Source of the DNA: an uncultured Enterorhabdus sp.
GTDB lineage: Bacteria > Actinomycetota > Coriobacteriia > Coriobacteriales > Eggerthellaceae
Assembly: GCA_947645965.1 (NCBI GenBank)
Contig: CANSES010000021.1
Coordinates: 1-20,600 of the forward strand
Length of the DNA: 20,600 bases
Reading direction: 5' to 3'
Part shown: positions 7,574 to 17,951 of the stretch, in pieces
Numbering within the stretch: position 1 is the stretch's first letter
Layout: every line of letters begins with the position of its first letter
Notes under the pieces: generated by a model
Database searches by the model: none
Seen by the model: the letters and a program-made list of their open reading frames with translations, nothing else
What the model was told of the DNA's origin: nothing
Position numbers and translations under genes: made by a program

Positions 7574-8140
7574 TTACTTCTGTTCGGCAGTGTCGTTCAC
7601 GTAAGCGACCAATTCGGCGACGGCTTCGTCGAGATCGTCGTTTACCAGCCGTATATCATACTCCATTTTATGGGAAAGCTCCACCAGAGCGGTGTCCATG
7701 CGCTTCTTCACCACATCATCGGTCTCGGTGCCCCGCCCGCGCAGGCGCCGCTCCAGCTCTTCCAGCGACGGCGGCTCGATGAACACGAGATGGGCCTCGG
7801 GCATCTTCTCCTTCACCTGAAGGGCGCCCTGCACCTCGATTTCCAGGATCACCTGCTTGCCGGCGGCCATCTCGCGCTGCACCGAGGCGAGCGGCGTGCC
7901 GTAGCAATTGTCGGAATAGGTGGCCCACTCCAGAAAGCCGCCCTCGTCGGCCAGGGCGAGGAATTCCTCCTTGGTCAGGAAATAATAGGAAACGCCCTCG
8001 ACCTCGCCGGGTCGGGGGCGCCTCGTGGTGGCCGAGACGGACACCCACGCATCAGGCACCTCCTCCACAAGACGAGCGACGAGCGTTCCCTTGCCGGCCC
8101 CCGAGGGGCCGCTGATTACGAAGAGGTTTCCGGTGCGCAT
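7574..8140 (-). CDS. gmk: Guanylate kinase
   Basis: A 188-residue cytosolic enzyme that phosphorylates GMP to GDP using ATP. Diagnostic motifs: P-loop GPSGAGKGT (residues 10-18), the GMP-binding SATTRRPRPGEVEGVSYYF, then FLEWATYSDNCYGTP, LEIEVQGALQVKEK and VFIEPPSLEELERRLRGRGTE, all in family order. Length is in the usual range (about 185-210). The ATG has AAGGA five bases upstream. It lies 20 bases after mihF and 15 before rpoZ, so it is in the middle of the mihF-gmk-rpoZ-thiI operon. Confidence 0.97.
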   Translation of the reverse strand: MRTGNLFVISGPSGAGKGTLVARLVEEVPDAWVSVSATTRRPRPGEVEGVSYYFLTKEEFLALADEGGFLEWATYSDNCYGTPLASVQREMAAGKQVILEIEVQGALQVKEKMPEAHLVFIEPPSLEELERRLRGRGTETDDVVKKRMDTALVELSHKMEYDIRLVNDDLDEAVAELVAYVNDTAEQK

Positions 8141-8160
8141 GGAGTCCTTTTCAGTCGTAG

Positions 8161-8472
8161 TTACTTGGTCAAGCGAGCCAACAGAGCCTCGCGCTGACGC
8201 TCGCCGATGCCCTTGATGCGACGGCTCTCGGCGATCTGCAGCTCCTTCATGATGCGCTCGGCCTTGGCCTTGCCGTAGCCGGGGAGCGTCTCGATGAGGG
8301 TGGAGATCTTCATGCGGCCCACCACATGGTCGTCGCGCATGTCGAGCACCTGGGCAACGGTCAGCTTGCCGGTCTTCAGTTCTTCTCGAATCTGCGCCCG
8401 CTTGATGCGTGCCGCCTTCGCCTTCTCAAGAGCCTCGGCGCGGGCTTCGGGGCTGAGTTCGGGGATAGCCAT
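8161..8472 (-). CDS. mihF: Actinobacterial integration host factor (mIHF)
   Basis: A 103-residue basic protein of the actinobacterial mIHF family, a nucleoid-associated DNA-bending protein unrelated in fold to enteric IHF. Visible features: an N-terminal charged helix (PEARAEALEKAKAARIKRAQ), then LTVAQVLDMRDDHVVGRMKISTLIETLPGYGKAKAERIMKEL, where LPGYGKAKA is an S13/H2TH-type nucleic-acid-binding turn, and the conserved ending SRRIKGIGERQREALLARL. In actinobacteria it is normally encoded just upstream of gmk, as here. ATG 8472 is preceded by AAGGAG nine bases away. It is the first gene of its operon, with a promoter candidate directly upstream. Confidence 0.95.
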   Translation of the reverse strand: MAIPELSPEARAEALEKAKAARIKRAQIREELKTGKLTVAQVLDMRDDHVVGRMKISTLIETLPGYGKAKAERIMKELQIAESRRIKGIGERQREALLARLTK

Positions 8473-8505
8473 GGTTCTGTTCTCCTTCCGGTTAGGGCTG
8501 CCGAA

Positions 8506-8533
8506 ATAGTACCATGCATTGATGACAAAACAA
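8506..8533 (-). promoter_or_regulatory. Promoter candidate for the mihF operon
   Basis: On the minus strand TTGTTT (8533-8528) and TACTAT (8511-8506) are separated by 16 bases, matching 3 of 6 and 4 of 6 of the sigma70-type consensus. The region is AT-rich compared with its surroundings. The predicted start near 8499 gives a short leader containing the mihF ribosome site. The same TACTAT hexamer occurs upstream of carA. Confidence 0.45.
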
Positions 8534-8552
8534 CGCGTAAATTATGGCGAAT

Positions 8553-8583
8553 GAGGAATTGAGGTAAATTCCTGCAATTCCTC
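8553..8583. repeat. Inverted repeat between pyrF and mihF
   Basis: A perfect 9-bp inverted repeat GAGGAATTG (8553-8561) / CAATTCCTC (8575-8583) encloses 13 bases. An inner AATTCCT (8567-8573) can pair alternatively with the left arm. It begins 17 bases after the pyrF stop. No clear T-run follows on the minus strand, so it may be a poor terminator for pyrF or an operator upstream of the mihF promoter. Confidence 0.5.
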
Positions 8584-8599
8584 CACCTACGCAGGGCAT

Positions 8600-9340
8600 T
8601 TAGATTGAAGCACACTCCAATTCCGCCGCGATAGCCTCGAAGGCAGCCACCGGGTCGGCAGCCTCGGTGATCGGGCGCCCCACCACGATGTGCGAGGCCC
8701 CGTTGGCGAAGGCCTGGGCGGGGGTGGCCACGCGGCTCTGGTCGCCCAGGGCGGCGCCGGCCGGGCGCACGCCGGGGGTGACGATGAACCCGTCGGGGCC
8801 CAAGATCTCCCTCAGGACGCTCGCCTCCTGGGGCGAGGCCACCACGCCGGAGATGCCCGCCTGCTTGGCCTGGCCCGCCAGGGCCGCCACCTGCTCGGGC
8901 AAGGGGCGGGTGACGCCCGTAGCCGCCAACGTGGCGGCGTCCATGGAGGTGAGCACGGTGATGCCCAAGGTGGCGGGCACTTCCCCGCCCCACTCGGCCG
9001 CGCCGGCCGCGGCGCCGCGCTGGGCCGCCTCCATCATGGGGATGCCGCCCACGGTGTGCATGGTGATCATGTCGGCCCCGCTGGCCGCCGCCGAACGGGC
9101 GGCCCCTTCCACCTGGTGCGGGATGTCGTGGAACTTCAAGTCGAGGAAGACGTTGAAGCCGCGGCGCTTGAACATCTTCACGATGGCCGGTCCCTCGGCG
9201 TAGTACAGCGTCATGCCGATCTTCAGCCACTGCGCGTGGCCTTCCAGCTTGTCGGCGAGCGCGATGGCCTCCCAGGCGTCGCAGTCGAGGGCCACGATCA
9301 CGCGGTCGCGGGCGGGGATGGAATCGAAGGAGGTTAGCAC
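8600..9340 (-). CDS. pyrF: Orotidine 5'-phosphate decarboxylase
   Basis: A 246-residue enzyme converting OMP to UMP, the last step of de novo pyrimidine nucleotide synthesis. It has the group I signature: RVIVALDC near the start, WLKIGMTLYY, the catalytic FLDLKFHDIPHQV with D67, K69 and D72, and the phosphate-binding end VTPGVRP ... HIVVGRPIT. The open frame extends further upstream inside pyrD, but the family N terminus fits a GTG start at 9340, which has GGAG about 7 bases upstream and overlaps the pyrD stop by 7 bases. Last gene of pyrK-pyrD-pyrF. Confidence 0.95.
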   Translation of the reverse strand: MLTSFDSIPARDRVIVALDCDAWEAIALADKLEGHAQWLKIGMTLYYAEGPAIVKMFKRRGFNVFLDLKFHDIPHQVEGAARSAAASGADMITMHTVGGIPMMEAAQRGAAAGAAEWGGEVPATLGITVLTSMDAATLAATGVTRPLPEQVAALAGQAKQAGISGVVASPQEASVLREILGPDGFIVTPGVRPAGAALGDQSRVATPAQAFANGASHIVVGRPITEAADPVAAFEAIAAELECASI

Positions 9341-10266
9341 TTGAGGGCTCCAATCAGCTCGTTGACGTCGGCGACGCCCTGTTCCTCGCAGTAGTCGATG
9401 ATGCCGTCGATGACATCCACGGTGGCGGTGGGGTTCGCGAAGTTCGCCGTGCCCACGGCCACGGCGGTGGCGCCGGCCAGCATGAACTCCACGGCATCGG
9501 TGCCCGTGGAAATGCCGCCCATGCCGAGCACCGGCACCTTCACGGCCTGGGCCACCTGCCACACCATGCGCAGGGCCACGGGCTTCACGGCCGGACCGGA
9601 GAAGCCGCCCACGACCCGGGCCAGAAGCGGCGTGCGGGTGCGGGCGTCGATGGCCATGCCGAGCAGGGTGTTGATGAGCGAGATGCCGTCGGCCCCGGCC
9701 GCCTCGGCGGCCTTCGCGGTCTCGGTGATATCAGTGACGTTGGGGGTGAGCTTCACGATGAGCGGGCGCTTCGTGGCGGCGCGGCACAGGGAGACGACCT
9801 TCTCCACACTGGGCACATGGCAGCCCATGGTCATGCCGCCGGCGTCCACGTTCGGGCAGGAGATGTTCACCTCGTAGGCGGCCACGGGCGCCTCTTCCAG
9901 CGCCTCGATGACGGCCACGTACTCGTCGAAGGAGTGCCCCGACACGTTCACCATGGCCGTGGCGCCGATGGAAGCGAGCCACGGCAGCTCCACCTCTTTC
10001 AGATGCGCCACGCCGGGGTTCTGCAGGCCGATGGAGTTCAACATGCCCGAGGCGGTCTCGGCGATGCGGGGGCTCGCGTTGCCCTCCCAGCCGTTCAGGG
10101 ACACGCCCTTGGTGGTGACAGCGCCGAGCGTCGCTACGTCCACGAAGTCGTGGTACTCCATACCGGCGCCGAAGGTGCCCGAGGCGGTGGTGACCGGGTT
10201 TTTCATGGCCAGGCCGCCGAGGTTCACGGCCAGCTTGACCGATGTTTCTTTGGGGGAACGCTGCAT
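9334..10266 (-). CDS. pyrD: Dihydroorotate dehydrogenase B, catalytic subunit
   Basis: A 310-residue FMN-binding TIM-barrel enzyme oxidising dihydroorotate to orotate. It carries KNPVTTASGTFGAG near the N terminus, TTKGVSLNGWEGN, NVSGHS, and NISCPNVDAGG whose C137 is the catalytic base of the class 1B enzymes (class 2 enzymes have Ser). Further on are LIVKLTPNV, GADGISLINTLLGMAID, and GMGGISTG. The class 1B assignment agrees with the partner pyrK directly upstream. No membrane anchor is present. The ATG overlaps the pyrK TAA by one base (TAATG), with GGAGGTGG about 10 bases ahead inside pyrK. Confidence 0.96.
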   Translation of the reverse strand: MQRSPKETSVKLAVNLGGLAMKNPVTTASGTFGAGMEYHDFVDVATLGAVTTKGVSLNGWEGNASPRIAETASGMLNSIGLQNPGVAHLKEVELPWLASIGATAMVNVSGHSFDEYVAVIEALEEAPVAAYEVNISCPNVDAGGMTMGCHVPSVEKVVSLCRAATKRPLIVKLTPNVTDITETAKAAEAAGADGISLINTLLGMAIDARTRTPLLARVVGGFSGPAVKPVALRMVWQVAQAVKVPVLGMGGISTGTDAVEFMLAGATAVAVGTANFANPTATVDVIDGIIDYCEEQGVADVNELIGALKC

Positions 10267-11063
10267 TACCACACCACCTCCGTCGCGGGGAACACCGGAC
10301 CGTCCACACAGGCGCGGCGCTTGCCGTCCACCGTGTCCACCACGCAGGACAGGCAGGCGCCCACACCGCAGGCCATGCGGCGCTCCAGGGACACCTCGCA
10401 GAACACGCCCGCCTCGGCGGCCATGGCGGCCACCAGCTTCATGAGCGGCTCGGGGCCGCAGCAGGCCATGTAGTCGTAGGGGTCGCCCGCCTCGGCGGCC
10501 GCGGCCAAGGCCTCCTCCACGAGCGGCGTGCAAAAGCCCGCGCGGCCGAAGGTGCCGTCGTCGGTGGAGCAGGCCGGCTCGCAGCCGAGCATCGCCCCGT
10601 AGCGCTCGCGGGCCACGAGGGCATCGATGGTGGAGGCGCCGAGGATGACGTCCACCGCCACCCCGTCGGCCGCCAACGACTGCACGAGAGGGTACAGAGG
10701 GGCGCTGCCCACGCCGCCGGCCACCACCAGGGCCCGCTTGCAGCCCGCTGGCACTTCCCAACCCCGACCGATGGGGCCGATCAGCTCCACCGCATCGGTG
10801 CCAGGCACCAAGGCGGTCATGCGGTCGGTACCGAAACCGAGCACCTGGTACATCATGTCCACGGTACCCGCCGCGGCATCGGCCGCGTACACGCCGAGGG
10901 GCCGGCGCAGGATGTGGTCGTCCATGCCGGGGATCTTCACGTGCACGAACTGGCCCGGGGCCGCCGTAGCCGCGATCTGCGGGGCGGCCACGGTCATGAG
11001 CCAGATGTTGCACCCCATCTCCTCGTTCACCAAAATGGGCGCTGTCTCGTTGCAGAGGGTCAT
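10266..11063 (-). CDS. pyrK: Dihydroorotate dehydrogenase B, electron-transfer subunit
   Basis: A 265-residue FAD and [2Fe-2S] protein that passes electrons from PyrD to NAD+. The FAD-binding ILRRPLGVY motif is at 51-59, NAD-domain ALVVAGGVGSAPLYPL at about 111-126, MACCGPEPLM around 199-208, and the C-terminal iron-sulfur cysteines C232, C237, C240 and C252 sit in CGVGACLSC and RRACVDGPVF. ATG 11063 is chosen because AGGAG lies five bases upstream; a more distal ATG at 11090 has no ribosome site. The gene starts 157 bases after carB, long enough for its own promoter, and a TAGAAT hexamer lies in that gap. Confidence 0.95.
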   Translation of the reverse strand: MTLCNETAPILVNEEMGCNIWLMTVAAPQIAATAAPGQFVHVKIPGMDDHILRRPLGVYAADAAAGTVDMMYQVLGFGTDRMTALVPGTDAVELIGPIGRGWEVPAGCKRALVVAGGVGSAPLYPLVQSLAADGVAVDVILGASTIDALVARERYGAMLGCEPACSTDDGTFGRAGFCTPLVEEALAAAAEAGDPYDYMACCGPEPLMKLVAAMAAEAGVFCEVSLERRMACGVGACLSCVVDTVDGKRRACVDGPVFPATEVVW

Positions 11064-11105
11064 AGGCTCTCCTGTCGGCTCGGCGGACATCGTACGTTAG
11101 GTGAC

Positions 11106-11111
11106 ATTCTA
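11106..11111 (-). promoter_or_regulatory. -10-like hexamer upstream of pyrK
   Basis: TAGAAT on the minus strand matches 5 of 6 bases of the -10 consensus and would place a transcript start about 35 bases before the pyrK ATG. No good -35 element is found 16-18 bases further up, so an internal promoter for pyrKDF is possible but unproved; read-through from carB is equally possible. Confidence 0.3.
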
Positions 11112-11162
11112 GCGCATAAAGCCCCTCCTGGAGAGGAGCGCGCCGACCCCCGGCACCTCCAA

Positions 11163-11198
11163 CGTGACAAAGCACCCGACCCCCGTCACGCCGTCACG
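11163..11198. repeat. CGTGAC / GTCACG inverted and direct repeats after carB
   Basis: CGTGAC at 11163-11168 is complementary to GTCACG at 11185-11190, and GTCACG is repeated at 11193-11198. It lies in the carB-pyrK gap. On the minus strand the potential hairpin has a 16-base loop and no following T-run, so it is not a convincing terminator. Confidence 0.4.
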
Positions 11199-11220
11199 GC
11201 CCCTCGACCCCGGGCTGCCC

Positions 11221-14436
<3,216 letters not shown>

Positions 14437-15789
14437 TTAGGCCACCTCCCCTTCCGTGACGCTTCCGAACCTCCAGCCGGCCAGGCGGTCGGCCGCGATA
14501 TCGATGTCCAGGTAGTCCGCGCGCCCTTCTATGAGCCGGGTGAAGGCGGTGAACAGGTAGTGGGCGTCGGTAGGGCCGGGGGCGGCTTCGGGGTGGTACT
14601 GCACGCTGAAGGCCGGCACATCGAGGAAGGCGAAGCCCTCGGCCGTGCCGTCATCGAGGTTCACATGGGTCAGCCGGATGCGCCCGAAACGCTCGCTAGC
14701 CACCACGGGGGCAATGCCGCGCCTGCCCCATTCCTGCAAATCTTCAATGTGCTCGGTCGCGCCGCCGGAAAGCTCGGGCACCAGCGCGCCGAGGCTCTGA
14801 AAGCGGGGGCAGAAGCCGTGGTTCTGGGCTGTGACCTCCACGCGCCCCGTGAGCAGGTTCTGCACCGGATGGTTGCCGCCGTGGTGGCCGAACTTCAGCT
14901 TGTCGATGGCGGCGCCGGCGGCCCGGGCCATCATCTGGTGCCCCAGGCAGATGCCGAACAGCGGCACGCGCCCCAGCAGTTCGGCCGCCGCGCGACAGGT
15001 CTCCCCCACGGCCTCCGGATCGCCCGGCCCGTTGGAGAGGAACACTCCATCGGGGGCGAGCGCGAGCACGTCGGAGGCCGGCGTATCCCAGGGCACGACG
15101 GTAAGCTCGCAGCCCGAGGCCACCAGGCCGTCCAGAATGGAGCGCTTCACCCCGCAGTGGTAGACGACCACCTTGAAGCGGGGCGGTGCCGGCGGGGCCA
15201 GGGCGAAGCCGTGGGAAGCCGGCAGGTCTTCGACGCCATAGGAGTAGGTGTCGTCGCAGGAGACGCCCGCGGCCAGGTTCTCTCCCACCAGCGTAGGGCT
15301 CTGGCGCACCTTCGCGAGCAGCGATGCAGCATCGGCGTCCTTCGTGGAAACGACGGCCCGCTGGGCACCGTGGTCGCGGATGTGACGCACGAGTGCGCGG
15401 GTGTCGACGCCCTCGATGGCCACGACCCCCTCGGCCGCCAGGTAGCCGCCGAGGCTCCCCTCGCTGCGCCAGCTGGAGGGGGTGGGGCACATATCGCGCA
15501 CCACGAGCGCCCGCAGGGCCGGATGGGGCGCCTGGGCGTCGTCGGCGTTCACGCCGTAGTTGCCCACCTGGGGATAGGTGAGCACCACGATCTGCCCCGC
15601 ATAGGAGGGGTCGGTCACGATCTCCAGGTAGCCCTCCATCGAGGTGTTGAAGCAGATCTCCCCGAACGCCTCGCCGGGCGCGCCGCAGGAGGTGCCGGCG
15701 AACACCGTGCCGTCCTCCAGCACGAGCAGCGCCGGCGCTGCCGCCGGTTTCGCGGTGGCCGTCCGCATCTTTTCCGCAATCTTGCTCAC
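14437..15789 (-). CDS. carA: Carbamoyl-phosphate synthase small subunit (glutaminase)
   Basis: The subunit that hydrolyses glutamine and feeds ammonia to CarB. It has the CPSase N-terminal domain (LVLEDGTVFAG, then FNTSMEGYLEIVTDPSYAGQIV) and a class I glutamine amidotransferase domain with LSNGPGDPE, nucleophile C281 in FGICLGHQ, KFGHHGGNHPV, and H399/E401 in VQYHPEA. Length is 450 residues against a usual 360-390; the excess is an insertion of about 35-45 residues after NHGF (about 327-370) and a tail of about 25 residues after the last helix. The GTG start at 15789 has an AGGA eight bases upstream; an ATG seven codons later (15768) is possible but less well supported. First gene of carAB. 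Confidence 0.96.
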   Translation of the reverse strand: MSKIAEKMRTATAKPAAAPALLVLEDGTVFAGTSCGAPGEAFGEICFNTSMEGYLEIVTDPSYAGQIVVLTYPQVGNYGVNADDAQAPHPALRALVVRDMCPTPSSWRSEGSLGGYLAAEGVVAIEGVDTRALVRHIRDHGAQRAVVSTKDADAASLLAKVRQSPTLVGENLAAGVSCDDTYSYGVEDLPASHGFALAPPAPPRFKVVVYHCGVKRSILDGLVASGCELTVVPWDTPASDVLALAPDGVFLSNGPGDPEAVGETCRAAAELLGRVPLFGICLGHQMMARAAGAAIDKLKFGHHGGNHPVQNLLTGRVEVTAQNHGFCPRFQSLGALVPELSGGATEHIEDLQEWGRRGIAPVVASERFGRIRLTHVNLDDGTAEGFAFLDVPAFSVQYHPEAAPGPTDAHYLFTAFTRLIEGRADYLDIDIAADRLAGWRFGSVTEGEVA

Positions 15790-15825
15790 AAGTTCCGTCC
15801 TTTCCGCGACCGACCCCCTTGCGCG

Positions 15826-15858
15826 AAAAGGGCGCTCCCGCCGATGACGGGAGCGCCC
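15826..15858 (-). terminator. Terminator-like hairpin in the carA leader
   Basis: A perfect 11-bp stem GGGCGCTCCCG / CGGGAGCGCCC (15830-15840 and 15848-15858) with a 7-base loop is followed on the minus strand by TTTTCGCGC. It lies about 40 bases upstream of the carA GTG, between the candidate promoter and the gene. That is where an attenuator would be, although the T-run is only four bases. Confidence 0.55.
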
Positions 15859-15947
15859 GAAAGCGCACAAGATGAAGTTTCAGTCGCACCTTGCCGGTCT
15901 CTCTGTACCGTCCGTTAAAGGTCGTTTTTGAGCATAAGGTACCCTTC

Positions 15948-15975
15948 ATAGTATGCATCTGCACAAAAGTAAACG
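15948..15975 (-). promoter_or_regulatory. Promoter candidate for carAB
   Basis: The minus strand carries TACTAT (15953-15948), the same -10-like hexamer as before mihF. The best -35-like hexamer, TTTACT at 15973-15968, matches 4 of 6 bases but is only 14 bases away. An A/T-rich patch in otherwise GC-rich DNA supports a promoter here. The predicted start near 15941 gives a leader of about 150 bases containing the terminator-like hairpin. Confidence 0.4.
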
Positions 15976-16011
15976 GCCCTGGAGTCCAGTTCAACGGCAC
16001 CCACGGGGCCG
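15961..16011 (-). terminator. Possible terminator of the ABC importer operon
   Basis: On the minus strand CGGCCC (16011-16006) can pair with GGGCCG (15979-15974), enclosing a smaller CTGGA-C-TCCAG hairpin, and is followed by TTTACTTTTG. The loop is long (26 bases), so this is weaker than the other terminators in the window. It overlaps the carA promoter candidate. A GC-rich hairpin without T-run (16027-16045) lies closer to the gene. Confidence 0.4.
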
Positions 16012-16060
16012 CGCGCCGACGCGATGGGCGGCCGCGGAAGCCGCCGGGGATCCCCGTCCC

Positions 16061-16933
16061 CTAGCGGGCCAGCCGGTAGCTCACGAGACTGGGGCGGCCG
16101 GTCCAGGGATCGGGTTCGATGAGGGCTTCCAGGCCGAACACGTCCTGCAGCATAGCCGGGGTCATGACCTCCTGAGGCGTGCCGGCGCCGCGGATGGAGC
16201 CGGCCTTGAGCGCGATCATCCAGTCGGCGAAGCGGGCAGCCAGGTTCAGCTCGTGGATGACGAGCGCGATGGTCTTGCCCTCGCGGCGGTTCAGGTCGCG
16301 CAAGAGCTCGAGTACTTCCAGCTGGTGGGCCATGTCCAGGTAGGTGGTGGGCTCGTCCAAAAGGATGAGATCGGTGTCCTGGGCGAGCGCCATGGCGATC
16401 CAGGCCCGTTGGCGTTGGCCGCCGGACAGGGCGTCCAGGGCGCGGCCGCCGAAATCGTCCAGGTGCGTGATGGCCAGGGCCCAGGCGATGACCTCGCAGT
16501 CGCGGGCCGCAAGACGCCCGAAGCCCTTCTGGTGCGGGTAGCGGCCGAGCGCCACGAGCTCGCCCACGGTCAGGCCGCCCGGGGCCTCGGGAGCTTGGGG
16601 CAGCAGGGCCATCTTGCGGGCCACTTCGGCCGTGGGCATCTCGGCTATGGCCCGACCGTCCAAATACACCGCGCCGCCAGCCAGGGGCATGGTGCGGGAA
16701 AGGGCCTTCAGCAGCGTGGATTTCCCGCAACCGTTCGGGCCGATGATGGCGGTCACCTCGCCGGCAGGCACCGCCACGTCCATGGGCTCGATGATGAGGC
16801 GGTCCCCGTAGCCCACGGCCACGGCCTCGCCCCGCAGAGCCGCGTCGGCGAAGCGCTCGCAGGTGCGGTCGCAGGTCTCGCAGAAGGCGATCTTGTCCTT
16901 GTCCGTCGTCGATGGTGTCATGATGGGTTCCAC
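16061..16933 (-). CDS. FecE-type ABC transporter ATPase (iron chelate importer)
   Basis: A 290-residue ATPase energising the importer encoded just upstream. It has Walker A GPNGCGKST (65-73), Q-loop LPQAP (111-115), signature LSGGQRQRAWIAMALAQ (169-185), Walker B DLILLDEPT (188-196) and H-loop H227 in VIHELNLAARF, the pattern of FecE/FepC/FhuC proteins. The GTG start at 16933 is chosen because GGGAGGGGAG lies four bases ahead; an ATG four codons later is 16 bases from it. The domain normally starts almost at residue 1, but here about 35 extra residues precede it, carrying C18, C21 and C25 in a C-x2-C-x3-C motif. The gene follows the permease stop by 13 bases and ends the operon. Confidence 0.92.
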   Translation of the reverse strand: MEPIMTPSTTDKDKIAFCETCDRTCERFADAALRGEAVAVGYGDRLIIEPMDVAVPAGEVTAIIGPNGCGKSTLLKALSRTMPLAGGAVYLDGRAIAEMPTAEVARKMALLPQAPEAPGGLTVGELVALGRYPHQKGFGRLAARDCEVIAWALAITHLDDFGGRALDALSGGQRQRAWIAMALAQDTDLILLDEPTTYLDMAHQLEVLELLRDLNRREGKTIALVIHELNLAARFADWMIALKAGSIRGAGTPQEVMTPAMLQDVFGLEALIEPDPWTGRPSLVSYRLAR

Positions 16934-16946
16934 GGCACTCCCCTCC

Positions 16947-17951
16947 CTAGGATCTGGCCAGCAAATACAGGAAATACGGCGCGCCGATGACCGCCGCCAC
17001 GATGCCCACGGGAATCTCGTTGGGGGCGAGCAGCGTGCGCGAGATGATGTCGGCCAGAAGCATGAGGATGGCCCCCACGAGCACGCTGGCCGGCACGAGC
17101 AGGCGGAAGTTCGGCCCCACGAGGCGCCGGGCCATATGCGGGCACACGAGTCCCACGAAGGTGAGACCGCCTCCCACCGCGCAGCAGAGCCCCGAGGCCC
17201 CCACAGCCACGGCCGTGAGCGTCGCCGTGGCCCGGGGCACCGACACGCCCAGCCCCGTGGCGGCGGCCGCGCCGAGCCCCAGCACATTCAACGTGCGAGC
17301 GCCGTAGAGGGCCAGGGCCGTCAGCACCCCGAGCCCCGCGGCCAGAATGGCGACATTCTCCCAGTTAGCGCCCCAGATGCTACCAGCGATCCAATTCTGC
17401 ACGAAGGCGTAGTCTCCGTCGGACATGCGCAGCATGAGCAGCGAGGTGGCGCTGGAGAGCCCCGTGGCCAGGGCCACGCCGATGAGCAGCAGCCGCCGCG
17501 GGCTGGAAGCGCCGCGCACCACCGACAGCCGCCAGCCGAGGAAGGCCACCGCGGCCGAGCCGGCGAAGGCGAGCAGGGGCAGGGCCACGGTACTCGGCAC
17601 TACCCCGGCGGGCACGAACACGATGAAGGCCGCTACGAAGAGGCCCGCTCCAGCGTTGATGCCGAGCACGCCCGGATCGGCCATGTCGTTGCGGGACACC
17701 CCCTGGAGAAGGCACCCGGCCAAAGAAAGCCCCACACCCACGAGCAGGGCCGTGAGCACCCGGGGCAGGCGCAGCTCCACCAAGGTGTAGGTGAGGCTCT
17801 GGCTCGCGGTGCCGGAAAGGATCTGCCCCAATTCTTCCGCCGAGATGCTGCGGTAGCCGGCATTGATGTCCCACCACAGGGCCGCGAGCGCCAGGACAAC
17901 CAAGACGGCGAGCACCGCCCCGGCGCGGGCCCGGCTCCTCCGATCAGTCAA
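16947..17951 (-). CDS. FecCD-family ABC permease, second copy
   Basis: A 334-residue polytopic membrane protein of the FecCD/BtuC family. Conserved segments: LRLPRVLTALLVGVGLSLAGCLLQGVSRN near the N terminus, DPGVLGINAGAG, WIAGSIWGANW, LGLGAAAATGLGV, and the C-terminal GLTFVGLVCPHMARRLVG followed by LLADIISRTLLAPNEIPVGIVAAVIGAPYFLYLL. With the neighbouring permease it should form the heterodimeric membrane channel. The preferred start is TTG 17951: GGAGGGAGG lies nine bases upstream and it overlaps the upstream permease stop by 8 bases. An ATG at 17996 would overlap that gene by 53 bases and lacks such a site. Confidence 0.92.
   Translation of the reverse strand: MTDRRSRARAGAVLAVLVVLALAALWWDINAGYRSISAEELGQILSGTASQSLTYTLVELRLPRVLTALLVGVGLSLAGCLLQGVSRNDMADPGVLGINAGAGLFVAAFIVFVPAGVVPSTVALPLLAFAGSAAVAFLGWRLSVVRGASSPRRLLLIGVALATGLSSATSLLMLRMSDGDYAFVQNWIAGSIWGANWENVAILAAGLGVLTALALYGARTLNVLGLGAAAATGLGVSVPRATATLTAVAVGASGLCCAVGGGLTFVGLVCPHMARRLVGPNFRLLVPASVLVGAILMLLADIISRTLLAPNEIPVGIVAAVIGAPYFLYLLARS

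Noticed and set aside
15880..15905. PyrR-binding-loop-like stretch in the carA leader (GACCGGCAAGGT on the minus strand).
   Set aside because: It matches 9 of the 12 fixed bases of the PyrR consensus but the flanking stem pairs do not form (A-G and A-G oppositions), so the required hairpin is missing.
15915..15935. Six-codon leader peptide (MLKNDL) upstream of carA with GAAGGG before it on the minus strand.
   Set aside because: With the TACTAT promoter candidate the transcript would start after most of its ribosome site, and a six-codon frame is easily found by chance. It has no run of regulatory codons.
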